A DNA stretch of 64,000 nucleotides. Source: Methanomassiliicoccus sp. (GTDB lineage Archaea > Thermoplasmatota > Thermoplasmata > Methanomassiliicoccales > Methanomassiliicoccaceae). A program made the translations under genes and the position numbers. Below are positions 1-8,285 of this stretch, one piece after another. How positions within the stretch are numbered: the stretch's first letter is position 1; the number at the start of each line of letters is the position of its first letter. The stretch lies in assembly GCA_018262895.1 (NCBI GenBank), contig JADFDJ010000001.1:186001-250000 (forward strand), written 5' to 3'. The notes beneath the pieces were generated by a model. The model did not search any database. It worked only from the letters and a program-made list of their open reading frames with translations, and was not told where the DNA came from.

Positions 1-2767
1 TGGCGTTGAGCTGCAGGGCCGCGTCAAAGGCCTCCAGTGCTTGGTCGTAGTTGCCCAGGGTGGCCAGGGCTCGGCCTTGGTCCATGCGGAAGGTGTGGTT
101 GGCGGGGGTGATGCTTGCCGCCTGGTTGAAAGCCTCAAGCGCTCCGACCGCATCTCGTGACAATAGCAGGGCCCTGCCTTTGTTGTCAAGCATGACCGAG
201 TCTCCGGGGTCCATCTTCCACCCGCGGTCGAAGGCCTCGGCCCCTCCCTGATAGTTACCAAGGTCCATCAGAGCGATGCCTTTCTTGTTGAACAGGGTCT
301 TATCACTGGGATCGAGCCTCAACGCGTAGTCGTACTCGATCAAGGCCTCCTGTGTCCGGCCCAGCGCCTGCAGGGCGTCACCGCGGTCGGTGTGGGCCGA
401 CTTGGAGCGGGGCTCGATCTGCAGCAGGAGGTTGCAGGCATCGATGACCCCAGAGTAGTCCCCCTTCAGCATGAGGGCCTCCTTCTTCTTCTCCAGGACC
501 AGGTCGTCCCGGGGGTTGCCATCCAGGACCTTGTTATAGGTCTTCAGGGCTTCGTCCACCCTTCCCAAGGTCTGGAGGGAGGTGGCCTTGTCCATCGCGG
601 CTGCCTTGTTCTTGGGATCGAGCTTCAGTATCTGGTCGCAGGTGGGGATCACCTCGTCCACCCTTCCCAGGAGCTTCAGGGACTCCTTCTTGGCCTCCAG
701 GACCTCAAGGTCCTTGTGGCCCAGGGCCAAGGCGCGGTTGTAGGAGTTCACGGCCTCCGCGTGCATGCCCATCTTGGCCAGGGAGCGCCCTCTCTGCACC
801 TGGGCGAACTTGTTGTCCTCGTCGATGGAGATGGCCCGATCAAAGCACTCTATCGCCTCGGAGTGCTTGTCCATCATTGCCAGGGCCACTCCCTTGCTGA
901 CAAGTATGTTAAAGTCCTGAGGGTCCAGCTTGAGGGCCTCATCGTAGGATACGATGGCCTCCTCGTGCCTACCGTCGGACACCAGGGCCATTCCTCGGGA
1001 CCACCACAGCCTCTTGTCGGCCGGGTCCAGGGAGATGGCCTTTGCCAGAGCCTCGGCCCCCTCTGAGAACCGTCCCGTCGCGTACAGGGTGTCCCCCTTG
1101 ATCATCCAGAAGCTGGGGTCCGAGGAGAACAGCTGCGTGCCGTCCAGGGATTTCTCCAGGGCACGGTCGTACTTCTTCTGGTTGAACAGCGAGATGCAGA
1201 GGTTCCGCAGGGCGTCCTGGTTCCCTGGCTCCAGTTGCAGGGTCTGATCGTACAGCTGGCTGGCCTCCTCCCTCCTTCCGGAGCGGTCCAGGGCAACGGC
1301 CGCGTCCACCATGGCGCTGGTGTTCTGAGGATTGATCTCTAGTATCCGCTCGCAGACCTCCAGGACATCCTTGTCCTTGCCGGTGCCCTTGTATGCCTCC
1401 TTCAGCGCCAGGAGGACCTTCTCCTTGTCCTCGTGTGTCTTGAGGGCCTTCTCCAGCATCTTGATGGACTCATGGAACCTGAGGGCCCTGCCGTAGGCCA
1501 CTCCGAGATCGTACATGGCCTGAGGGTCGTGTGGTTTATCGGCCAGTATCTCCTCGCAGAACTTGACGGTCTCGTCCCCCATGCCCAGGGCTGCGGTGAT
1601 GTCCCTCTTGCGGGAGAGCAGCTCCGGCTCCTTGGGGAACTGGAGCAGGGCTGCGTTCACCGCATCCAGTCCCTCCTTGAAGCGCTGTGTCTTGACCAAT
1701 GCGGTGATCTTGCTCTTGTGGACGGCGAGCTCAGGCTTATGTGCCAGCAGCAGAGAGGCTGCATCTATCATCTCCGGCCATCTCTCCAGGGATTGTAGGG
1801 TCCGGTAATGGCCCTCCAGAGCGGGGAGATAATCAGGGTCGAGCTTCAGCGCGTTAGCATAGACCATCTCCGCTTCTTCATTACGCTTGAGCTGCTCCAG
1901 CAATGGGCCGACCTCGGCCCATGTCTCCTTCCGTTCCACATCTGCCCTCAGCGCCTCCTTGTAGAATTTCACCGAGCCCTCCGGATCCCCGGCGGAGCGG
2001 AGCACCTGGGCCTTCCCAAGGTTGGCGCTGAACGATCCCGGCTCAATGTCCAGCACCTTGTCGTAGATGGCAGAGGCCTCGTCGAAGCTGCGCTCCTCCA
2101 TCAAGATCTTGGCCTTGACCAGCATCACATCCAGGTTCTCAGGGTCATGAGAGAGAACGTCGTCCAGGGCTTTGAGGGATTCATCGTATCGCTTACTGCG
2201 TAGCAGAGCCTCGGCCTTGGCCACGGTCCAGGTCCTCTGGTCATCAAGTGAGATGAGCGCATCGTAGGCATCGATGTCCGACGGGTCCATTTCAACTACC
2301 TTCTTCAGCACGGTGGCCGCCTGCTCTTTATCACCTGACTGCTCCAGGACCTTGGCCTTATCGAAAAGCAATTTCTTATCGTTGCCTTTAAGCTCGATCG
2401 CCCGGTCCATCTGGGAGATGGCTTCCGCGGGAGATCCCTTGGCTGCGAACGCCCGTGCCCTAGCGGACATAGCAGAAGGATTGGATGGGTTCAACGTCAG
2501 CGCTTTGTCTGCCGTTGATAGGGCATCATCAAAGGATCGGGCCTTGATCATCACTCCTGAAAGGACGATAAGAAGATCAGCATAATCTTTGGAGTGGGGG
2601 CTCTCCTTGATACCTTCCCGAGACAACAGTTCTTTGACCGTCTCGAGCTCGGCCAGTGCTTCCTGAACGTGCCCTTTTTCAATAAGCAGGTCAGCGTTCT
2701 CGACCAGCTTTCGAGCTCTATAGAGCCCTCTAAGCTCCTTATCGCGGAGCGATTCTAGAAATCCCAT
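1..2767 (-). CDS. giant TPR-repeat protein, partial (C-terminus beyond left edge)
   Basis: This reading frame stays open for 922 codons from the ATG at 2767 to the window edge, so the stop codon is outside. The translation is almost wholly a run of degenerate 34-residue tetratricopeptide units, for example MDQGRALATLGNYDQALEAF near the edge and ALTLNPSNPSAMSARARAFA near the N-terminus; over twenty units would fit. No signal peptide or membrane segment is seen, so it is probably a cytoplasmic scaffold. The start is supported by a GGTGAT site five bases upstream; a second ATG at 2772 hits a stop at once. TPR arrays bind proteins, but the partner is unknown. The very many plus-strand open frames here are antisense shadows. 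Confidence 0.88.
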   Translation of the reverse strand, partial: MGFLESLRDKELRGLYRARKLVENADLLIEKGHVQEALAELETVKELLSREGIKESPHSKDYADLLIVLSGVMIKARSFDDALSTADKALTLNPSNPSAMSARARAFAAKGSPAEAISQMDRAIELKGNDKKLLFDKAKVLEQSGDKEQAATVLKKVVEMDPSDIDAYDALISLDDQRTWTVAKAEALLRSKRYDESLKALDDVLSHDPENLDVMLVKAKILMEERSFDEASAIYDKVLDIEPGSFSANLGKAQVLRSAGDPEGSVKFYKEALRADVERKETWAEVGPLLEQLKRNEEAEMVYANALKLDPDYLPALEGHYRTLQSLERWPEMIDAASLLLAHKPELAVHKSKITALVKTQRFKEGLDAVNAALLQFPKEPELLSRKRDITAALGMGDETVKFCEEILADKPHDPQAMYDLGVAYGRALRFHESIKMLEKALKTHEDKEKVLLALKEAYKGTGKDKDVLEVCERILEINPQNTSAMVDAAVALDRSGRREEASQLYDQTLQLEPGNQDALRNLCISLFNQKKYDRALEKSLDGTQLFSSDPSFWMIKGDTLYATGRFSEGAEALAKAISLDPADKRLWWSRGMALVSDGRHEEAIVSYDEALKLDPQDFNILVSKGVALAMMDKHSEAIECFDRAISIDEDNKFAQVQRGRSLAKMGMHAEAVNSYNRALALGHKDLEVLEAKKESLKLLGRVDEVIPTCDQILKLDPKNKAAAMDKATSLQTLGRVDEALKTYNKVLDGNPRDDLVLEKKKEALMLKGDYSGVIDACNLLLQIEPRSKSAHTDRGDALQALGRTQEALIEYDYALRLDPSDKTLFNKKGIALMDLGNYQGGAEAFDRGWKMDPGDSVMLDNKGRALLLSRDAVGALEAFNQAASITPANHTFRMDQGRALATLGNYDQALEAFDAALQLNA

Positions 2768-2801
2768 CCCATCACCTTTCTTTCGAGAAGCATCGGTGTA
2801 G

Positions 2802-2815
2802 TTGCATAAAAAGGC
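2802..2815 (-). promoter_or_regulatory. TATA-like box of the TPR gene
   Basis: Read on the minus strand this is GCCTTTTTATGCAA, an archaeal box A-like sequence about 40 bases before the ATG at 2767. It would place the transcription start around 2780, leaving a short leader that contains the GGTGAT ribosome site. Inferred from sequence only. Confidence 0.45.
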
Positions 2816-2953
2816 TTTTCTATAAGTTGCGAAGAAATGTTTTTTGGCCACACGGTGTCGGACGGGCCCGTTCAAAATATATTTGATTTAATTATCTGGC
2901 AATGCATTATTATCAACGTCGGCCGATGTACTACAAATCATTAAATACAAGTG

Positions 2954-2989
2954 AACTATATTACCTTTCTTGTCGGACTACTGTCGGAC
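2954..2989 (+). promoter_or_regulatory. TATA box with tandem TGTCGGAC operator-like repeats
   Basis: A TATA-like AACTATATTAC lies at 2954-2964. Two identical copies of TGTCGGAC follow at 2971-2978 and 2982-2989, eleven bases apart, which is one helical turn. A third copy is at 2856-2863. The pair lies between the box and the expected transcription start, where a bound repressor would block initiation. The same octamer, inside the palindrome TTGTCGGACAA, sits at the start site of the RHH regulator gene near 51010. Confidence 0.4.
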
Positions 2990-3181
2990 ACAATATCTTA
3001 GATGGGATGCAACAAAAACAGGCACGGATCGTTCCGCTGACATGACATCGGTCCTGTTAAGGGTCGTTGGGTTGAGTTGTCAGGATGGGAGACAACAAGG
3101 CTGATCGTGGCGGTGGTGTGAGCACGGCCCCCTTTGGAGGAAGCGCAGGATGGGGCGCTTCCTCTACACCTTAATTTTTTT
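2988..3181 (+). ncRNA. candidate structured small RNA with two identical hairpin loops
   Basis: No credible ORF occupies this stretch. It holds two stem-loops: GTTGTC/GACAAC at 3076-3081 and 3091-3096, and a 12-bp stem (core GAGGAAGCGC/GCGCTTCCTC) at 3135-3146 and 3155-3166. Both loops read AGGATGGG, and in both the loop is preceded by C. The second hairpin is followed by a run of T at 3175-3181, as expected for an archaeal 3' end. A TATA-like box at 2954-2964 predicts a start near 2988. The layout suggests a small regulatory RNA of about 190 nt; function is unknown. It could also be just a terminator plus chance structure. Confidence 0.4.
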
Positions 3182-3461
3182 ATCATGTACCTTTAGATCT
3201 TCTGCCTTCTATCTCAAGGCGAATATTGAAATCAATATGGAAGGTATGATCGAGGATGCTCTAGAGGGCCGGTCCAGGTTGAACATGTGATCGGACGCTC
3301 CCATACATTATACGTGAACCATACCCAGACACCTTTCGACCTTCTGAACATATGAAGGTGGCGACCTCTGGCCCACGTATGCCATTTCTGGCAGCAAGCC
3401 TTAGGCCAGTGCCTTTGTGCTCAATAATCCTTTTAAAGGGGAAGTGAATTAGGGTGGGCGC

Positions 3462-3537
3462 GCAGGTGTAATCTAGTTGGTTAGGATTTTAGCCTTCCAA
3501 GCTAAACGCCCGGGTTCGAATCCCGGCACCTGCACCA
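3462..3537 (+). tRNA. tRNA-Gly (anticodon UCC)
   Basis: A full cloverleaf is visible: acceptor GCAGGTG pairs with CACCTGC, anticodon stem TTAGC/GCTAA closes the loop CTTCCAA with anticodon TCC, and T-arm CCGGG-TTCGAAT-CCCGG is intact. Discriminator A and an encoded CCA end the gene. There is no intron. A CTTTTAAAGG box at 3430-3439 is correctly placed as the promoter. Confidence 0.95.
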
Positions 3538-3655
3538 TCACCTCTCTCTTCTGATGTACATCGTCCCATCGAACTTCAGTTCATGGCCAATCTCAACGGG
3601 CCGATCCTATGGTCCTATACGGACAAAGGGGGCCTACGTCGGCCCTCTGCCTTCA

Positions 3656-4036
3656 TCACTTCGCTTTCACCTCACCGACCTGGGCACACTTTGTTAGCAC
3701 CTGGAACCTGGTCAGCGTCTGAGGGATAAGAACCTTGGCGCAGTTCTTGATGGACATGACGCGCTTATCGAACAGGTTCCAATCGATATCGTCGGTGAAC
3801 TCCAGTGCCTTGATGTTGTGGAACAGCACCGGGCCTTTCAACGACTCAAGGTCCTTCCGGGAGACATTGAGGCTGGCTAGGTTTCCGATGCGATAGTTCG
3901 TCGTGCCGACATCATCTATCAGGGCGCGCATGACGATGGTGGTCAGCTCCCCTATGGAGAGGTTGCGCTTCTTGGCCTCTGCGGTAAAGTTGGCGTATAC
4001 ATCGTCGTCGATCCCACGGATGGTCACGTCTGTCAT
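3656..4036 (-). CDS. ribbon-helix-helix domain protein with C-terminal extension
   Basis: A 126-residue protein. Residues 1-45 match the ribbon-helix-helix pattern: a short strand (DVTIRGIDDDVY) followed by two helices (ANFTAEAKKRNLSIGELTTI). This fold binds DNA as a dimer and is common in antitoxins and small repressors. The remaining 80 residues are unlike anything I recognise. The start follows an AGGTAG site and lies five bases after the stop of the upstream membrane-protein gene, so the two are probably co-transcribed. No toxin-like gene adjoins it. The name rests on the N-terminal domain only. Confidence 0.7.
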   Translation of the reverse strand: MTDVTIRGIDDDVYANFTAEAKKRNLSIGELTTIVMRALIDDVGTTNYRIGNLASLNVSRKDLESLKGPVLFHNIKALEFTDDIDWNLFDKRVMSIKNCAKVLIPQTLTRFQVLTKCAQVGEVKAK

Positions 4037-4041
4037 ATGGA

Positions 4042-4383
4042 CTACCTGCCCCTCTTCTCATGATTCCCGCGCGTGGCGTACGCAGCGGCCAGGAAGAATG
4101 CCCCCACGAACATGGCCAATACCGGGAAGATGGTGTACCATGGGAACCTGTAGCCGAGTATGTCCAGGAACCAGAAGGCCCCTATGAGCAGCAGGCCTGC
4201 CCCAATCACCGAGCCGAACCATCTGACGGCCCTTCCCTCGCTCGGGTCCATTTCGACCATGGGAACGTAGGTGTCCTTAGGATCCGTTGTTCCCTCGGCA
4301 CCCTTTTCCAGGAGCTGGCGTCTAACGTTCTCGCGAAACTTGGTATCGCTTCCAATATCGTCTGGTGTCGTGTTGTCTGTCAT
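4042..4383 (-). CDS. small membrane protein with two predicted helices
   Basis: A 113-residue protein. An N-terminal hydrophilic part rich in acidic and basic residues is followed by two hydrophobic segments (around WFGSVIGAGLLLIGAFWFLD and FPWYTIFPVLAMFVGAFFLA) and a basic tail. I chose the ATG at 4383, which has GGTGA six bases upstream; a longer version starting at 4395 is possible. The leader contains three closely spaced GGTGA-like repeats. A TATA-like stretch lies near 4429-4440. It precedes the RHH gene in a likely two-gene operon. Function unknown. Confidence 0.65.
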   Translation of the reverse strand: MTDNTTPDDIGSDTKFRENVRRQLLEKGAEGTTDPKDTYVPMVEMDPSEGRAVRWFGSVIGAGLLLIGAFWFLDILGYRFPWYTIFPVLAMFVGAFFLAAAYATRGNHEKRGR

Positions 4384-4973
4384 ATTTGTCACCAAATCAC
4401 CATTTCACCAAAGTAGTAAAAGCACCAATGAGTATTTATTTTTTATCCTTGCCCCTCCCTCTTCCTATCCGAGATCAGTTCAATGTGGGGCGACTGGGAC
4501 ATGGTCTCGAAAATTGACTGACTGTCAATAAATCCCATAATAGAGATCCAGGAAGGGTCATGAGAATGGCATAAACAGCTGGATCATCGCAAGAGAATGG
4601 AGCGTCCGCTTATATTTCGAAAATGAAAGATACGATGACCCGGTATCCGGTGTGATCAGGCGAAGACATCGAGGGTCATGGTGCTGCTCGATGACCATCT
4701 ATGCTTAGGACCAAAAGAAAAATGGAAGGGATTTACGAGCGGGGTTGGGCAAACCCCGGGCTCGTTTGGGGATGACACAATCTCGATATCACAACGTACA
4801 CCGTTGGCGCGGTAGACTTCTTCCCAACTGTTGTCTTCCTCATCACCAGTGTCCATTGTCACATCACTGATCATGAGAACTGTTCTTCTTTTAATATGCA
4901 GAACGGCCGGAGGTGACCGAAAACCGGAACCTCGTGTCGCTATCTGGACATTACCGGTGGGGCCGAAACCCGC
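4384..4973. other. intergenic region without a convincing gene
   Basis: It holds the presumed promoter of the membrane/RHH pair near 4430 and otherwise no RNA gene or conserved ORF that I can support. A 72-codon minus-strand frame at 4656-4874 looks unconvincing in its C-terminal half. Confidence 0.5.
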
Positions 4974-6701
4974 TTACTTCCTCTTCCGCTTATGCCGGAC
5001 CCGCACCGCCTCTCCCCGCTTCAACCGCACCATCTCCTCGCCGGACATGGCTGCCACGCCGACCCCCTCGACCTCCCCGCCCCGCATTATCACGACCTCG
5101 TCCCCTGAACGGATCCTTTCATCAGCGTCGTTGATCCCGACAGCGAACAGATTACCGCCCAGATCAAAATCACCCATGCGGACGATGTTGATGTCCTGTT
5201 CCCTCAGGACCTCACCGCCCTCCATGGTGAGGGAGAGCATGCCACGCTCCGGCGTGAGCATGCCAAGCTGAACGCCGTCGCGGAGGAATTTCAGATAGGG
5301 GTACTTTCCCACGACCGTGCACCCGTCGAGGAGAGCCCCTCCTTCCTTGCCGAACTGATATCGAGCCTGTGAGCGGAGGAACTCTACCCGGTCCTGGGCC
5401 CGAGGGGCCTTGTCTACGCTCGCGCAGGCCTCCATCAGCTCCTTCCTCAGACGTTCCAGGGACTCCGGGGCCGTGGTACCCTGACCCTGTGTCGTATCCA
5501 CGCAATCTAAGACCTCGCTCACGAACCCGCTCTCCGAGCCGAGATGGGAGATGGTCCTATGGAACCCGAAGCTGGCAGCCCTTCGTACCAGCTCCTGTAT
5601 CATGCAGACCTCCTCATGGTCCCAGTTACCTGTGACGGGTATGTCGTACTGGGAGGCGGGATAGAACAGCTCCAGTTCACGGGGTACCGCACCCAATGGA
5701 GAGGTCAGTATCAGCTCCTGCACGGCGCAGGAGTTAGGAATGGAGAGCAGCACCTCCTCGAACATCCGATGGCTCTTGGAAGTGTAGTACGGCTTCTTGG
5801 CCGAACAGGGTATGAGCAGGAGGACCTTCTTGTGAGGGGCGGGTTCCCACCTCTCCATGATCCTCCGGCGGAACCTCCATACGTCCGGCCGGAACAATGA
5901 GGCCTTGGAATTGCTGTAGAAGCGGGGACCGACGACCGGGGTGAGCCTCTCCTGGTGCTCGTAATGCTCCAGATCGAACAACCGCAGCACTGCCACCATC
6001 CAGGGGCTGGCGGTGACCCTTGTTTCCACCAGCTCCCGGAGACGGCCGACACGGAGCATATGCCGGACCAGCATCAACTCCGACCAGGCCGACCGCAGGT
6101 TGTGCGCCTCCACGGTCCCGGCGCTCTCCAAAAGCCATCCGGCGTCCACGGCCTTGACGGACCCCTCTGTCAGCAGCAGCCTTTCCCTGGCTGCCTGATA
6201 GAGGAGAAGCGAGGAGTCGAACAGGTCCACTCCTAGGTAAGTGAGAAGGGCCAGGTTCGAAGGCTCCATCAATCCCGGGGCGTATATGAGCTTGGACGGG
6301 CCCGCGGCCTTCCGCAGAGCCACCATGTTCTCCACGAAAGTACGTGCGTCCCTCCGCAGCTCGAAGGCGTTTCCCAGCACGAAGACCTCTTCCTGCCGCT
6401 CCCACAGCCTCTCGCAATTTTTCCCCCGCACGACAACTACGTGGGCACCCTCTTCCACTGATGTGGCCTCTCGGAATGCGTCGACAGGCTTGACCATCCT
6501 TTGCTCGAAGCTGCCATGCTCCTCTCCTCCAGATCCCCTGAGGGAGATGCGTTCACCGCTGGTTACGGTGAGCTCAGCGTAGCTAGGGGGCCGGTGGACC
6601 TGGGACTCCACGAACATGATGTTGGGGAGATCGACCTTGGTCTGTCCGAACGACCATCTGCCGGATCGGGCAGGTCCAGAGCGGTCGACGATATCGAGCA
6701 T
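4974..6701 (-). CDS. arcS: archaeosine synthase ArcS (TgtA2-type, PUA domain)
   Basis: A 575-residue protein of the paralogue family of archaeal tRNA-guanine transglycosylase that converts preQ0 at position 15 of tRNA into archaeosine. The diagnostic motif IPCSAKKPYYTSKSH lies near residues 297-311. The N-terminal TGT-like barrel half is followed by the ArcS core and a C-terminal PUA RNA-binding domain (about 495-570) ending in a basic tail. Length is typical of ArcS. A TATA-like CCTTTTAAACACC on the minus strand at 6739-6751, inside the end of the upstream DsrE-like gene, suggests its own promoter, about 40 bases before the ATG. Confidence 0.9.
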   Translation of the reverse strand: MLDIVDRSGPARSGRWSFGQTKVDLPNIMFVESQVHRPPSYAELTVTSGERISLRGSGGEEHGSFEQRMVKPVDAFREATSVEEGAHVVVVRGKNCERLWERQEEVFVLGNAFELRRDARTFVENMVALRKAAGPSKLIYAPGLMEPSNLALLTYLGVDLFDSSLLLYQAARERLLLTEGSVKAVDAGWLLESAGTVEAHNLRSAWSELMLVRHMLRVGRLRELVETRVTASPWMVAVLRLFDLEHYEHQERLTPVVGPRFYSNSKASLFRPDVWRFRRRIMERWEPAPHKKVLLLIPCSAKKPYYTSKSHRMFEEVLLSIPNSCAVQELILTSPLGAVPRELELFYPASQYDIPVTGNWDHEEVCMIQELVRRAASFGFHRTISHLGSESGFVSEVLDCVDTTQGQGTTAPESLERLRKELMEACASVDKAPRAQDRVEFLRSQARYQFGKEGGALLDGCTVVGKYPYLKFLRDGVQLGMLTPERGMLSLTMEGGEVLREQDINIVRMGDFDLGGNLFAVGINDADERIRSGDEVVIMRGGEVEGVGVAAMSGEEMVRLKRGEAVRVRHKRKRK

Positions 6702-6744
6702 GAACGCTGATTGGGCTCTTCCTTAAAAAACCATGTGAAGGTGT

Positions 6745-7104
6745 TTAAAAGGTGTTCACCAGCTGGTAGGAGCCTATCACTTCTCTGGCCTGGTCCCAAG
6801 TGATCATGTTGACTCCTTCCAGGACCTCCGCCTCGCCTACCCTTTGGTGCAGGTCCTGCTCCACGCAGTAGATGACCCCTTCCAGGTCCATGAAGTCCTG
6901 GAGCGCGGCCAGGTTGGACGGCATTCCTACCGCCTCCGACCTCTGCCCCATGCATGCGTTCAGGGTCCCGTCCCCTATAAGAAGGATAGCAGCGTTCTCC
7001 ATTATGCCGCTGACCTTGCATCCCAGGGCCAGCCTCGCGCCCGCGAAGGCCTCCTCCAGCCCATAGGGTCCCTTGGTGATCAAAACCAACAAGCTTTCGG
7101 CCAT
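6745..7104 (-). CDS. DsrE/DsrF-like sulfur relay protein (TusC-like)
   Basis: A 119-residue small alpha/beta protein of the DsrE/F/H superfamily. N-terminal LLVLITKGPYGLEEAFAGAR is the typical first strand and helix, and a central region carries Cys residues (NACMG, VIYCVEQDL) that could carry persulfide. It is the last gene of a five-gene minus-strand operon, four bases after the preceding gene. In bacteria the TusBCD/DsrEFH complex passes sulfur from TusA. The assignment to the C/F branch is from size and order and is not certain. Confidence 0.7.
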   Translation of the reverse strand: MAESLLVLITKGPYGLEEAFAGARLALGCKVSGIMENAAILLIGDGTLNACMGQRSEAVGMPSNLAALQDFMDLEGVIYCVEQDLHQRVGEAEVLEGVNMITWDQAREVIGSYQLVNTF

Positions 7105-7108
7105 CCTC

Positions 7109-7474
7109 TCACCTCGCTATCGTGACCAGCCGGTCGGCCTCAGAAGCCATGCGGGAGAAGTCATTGGTTATGCTGCCTATCTTGGTGCCCGATATCTCCT
7201 CCCCCCTCTTGAAGCCCCTGGCGATGCAGCAGGTCTCGCACACCGCCACCTCCAGCCCTTCCTTGGCCAGGGCCTCCACTTCCTTTCCCACGTTGGGAAA
7301 GCGCTTGGGGTCCTGCCCTTCCTTTATCAGGAAGACGCCTTCCCCGTATCCGAACATCATGACCTTGTGACCTTTATCCAACGCCGCCTTTGCCAGCTTG
7401 ACCGCGACGTTGGTGTCCATGTTCATCATGGTGCCGGTCCTCAGTTGAATGCACAAAGTACCCATTTCCCGCAC
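7109..7474 (-). CDS. DsrE-family sulfur relay protein (TusD-like)
   Basis: A 121-residue DsrE-superfamily protein. The first strand and turn (GTLCIQLRTGTMMNMDTNVA) and the nucleotide-like KVMMFGYGEGVFLI segment match the fold. A conserved-looking CETCC cluster near residue 80 lies where DsrE and TusD carry the sulfur-accepting Cys. It is separated by one base from the upstream gene and four from the downstream gene, so translation is likely coupled. Expected role: acceptor in a cytoplasmic persulfide relay. Confidence 0.72.
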   Translation of the reverse strand: MREMGTLCIQLRTGTMMNMDTNVAVKLAKAALDKGHKVMMFGYGEGVFLIKEGQDPKRFPNVGKEVEALAKEGLEVAVCETCCIARGFKRGEEISGTKIGSITNDFSRMASEADRLVTIAR

Positions 7475-7475
7475 C

Positions 7476-7784
7476 TCACAGGGTTATCGTCTTGTCATAG
7501 TCTTCCATGATCAGATCGACGGCCCTTGGGTAATCGATCTCTTGGAAGCCATCTTCTGGCCGCAGCCTGAAACCTCGCGCCTGCAGATCTTCCCCCATGA
7601 CGAATATCTCGTCCGCCGCATCGACGATCTCATCCTTCTTGTCCTTGAAGACCGCGTACAATGTGGCATCCTCCAGGAGCAGCGCTCCTATCTTATCATC
7701 CCCTCCCAGGGCTGCCATGGCATCAAGTGAATGGTACTCGTGAGGGGCCTTCAACAGTACGAACAGGATGGACATGGAACTCAC
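7476..7784 (-). CDS. DsrH/TusB-like protein
   Basis: A 102-residue protein. It begins with MSSMSILFVLLKAPHEYHSL, and the pattern of hydrophobic strands with GALLLEDATLYAVF fits the DsrH/TusB family, which is near 95-100 residues. The start overlaps the stop of the upstream DsrE2-like gene by four bases. It lacks an obvious catalytic Cys, as is common for DsrH. With its two downstream neighbours it could form a TusBCD-like heterohexamer. Confidence 0.68.
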   Translation of the reverse strand: MSSMSILFVLLKAPHEYHSLDAMAALGGDDKIGALLLEDATLYAVFKDKKDEIVDAADEIFVMGEDLQARGFRLRPEDGFQEIDYPRAVDLIMEDYDKTITL

Positions 7785-8191
7785 CCGATGAAGTACTGCA
7801 TGTCAGAGTCCGCGGCCAGGTCCAGGAACCCTGCGGCGCCCAGGACCTTCACACCATCCACCATCTTGTCCTGGGTGACGTTCATAAGCTCCATGGTGGT
7901 GCTGCAGCCATACAGGTTCACGCCCAGGTCCAAGGCCATCGTCAGCTGGTCTGAGAAGTTGCCCACACCAACGTTGGCCATGCGCTTCACGAACGTTCCT
8001 GTGAACAGGCGGTAGATACCGGCCAGCTTCGGCTTTGCACCTTTTTTCAGGAGGTTCAGGCCAAAGAATGAGAAGAACATGTGCACCTCCATCCCCATGC
8101 TGGCAGCGGTGTTGGCGATCATCATCGCCATCATGCCCTTGTCGAATGTTCCCTCGGAAACGACGATCACCAATTTCTTAGTATCTGACAT
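7781..8191 (-). CDS. DsrE2-like sulfur carrier protein
   Basis: A 136-residue protein of the DsrE2 (DsrE/DsrF/DrsH-like) family. The start MSDTKKLVIVVSEGTFDKGM, the hydrophobic MHFFSF-like stretch (VHMFFSFFGLNLLKKG) and the C-terminal NLYGCSTTMELM with one Cys are family hallmarks. DsrE2 and TusA are often encoded together and exchange sulfur. It follows tusA by 94 bases and overlaps the next gene by four. The partner downstream of the relay is not evident in the window. Confidence 0.8.
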   Translation of the reverse strand: MSDTKKLVIVVSEGTFDKGMMAMMIANTAASMGMEVHMFFSFFGLNLLKKGAKPKLAGIYRLFTGTFVKRMANVGVGNFSDQLTMALDLGVNLYGCSTTMELMNVTQDKMVDGVKVLGAAGFLDLAADSDMQYFIG

Positions 8192-8285
8192 ATTAATGCC
8201 TCCATCTTTTTCCTAAGTCCCGCCCATGCATCACGCATTTCCCATGACAAGCCTCAGGACATCATGCCTTGTCTTCCGCAAGGCC

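Noticed and set aside
392-2203. Several plus-strand open frames of 80-224 codons opposite the TPR gene
   Set aside because: They are Leu/Gly/Val-rich mirror translations of the TPR codons and have no ribosome sites or domains.
4656-4874. 72-codon minus-strand ORF
   Set aside because: The first half looks mildly protein-like, but the second half is low quality, there is no good ribosome site, and no family is recognised.
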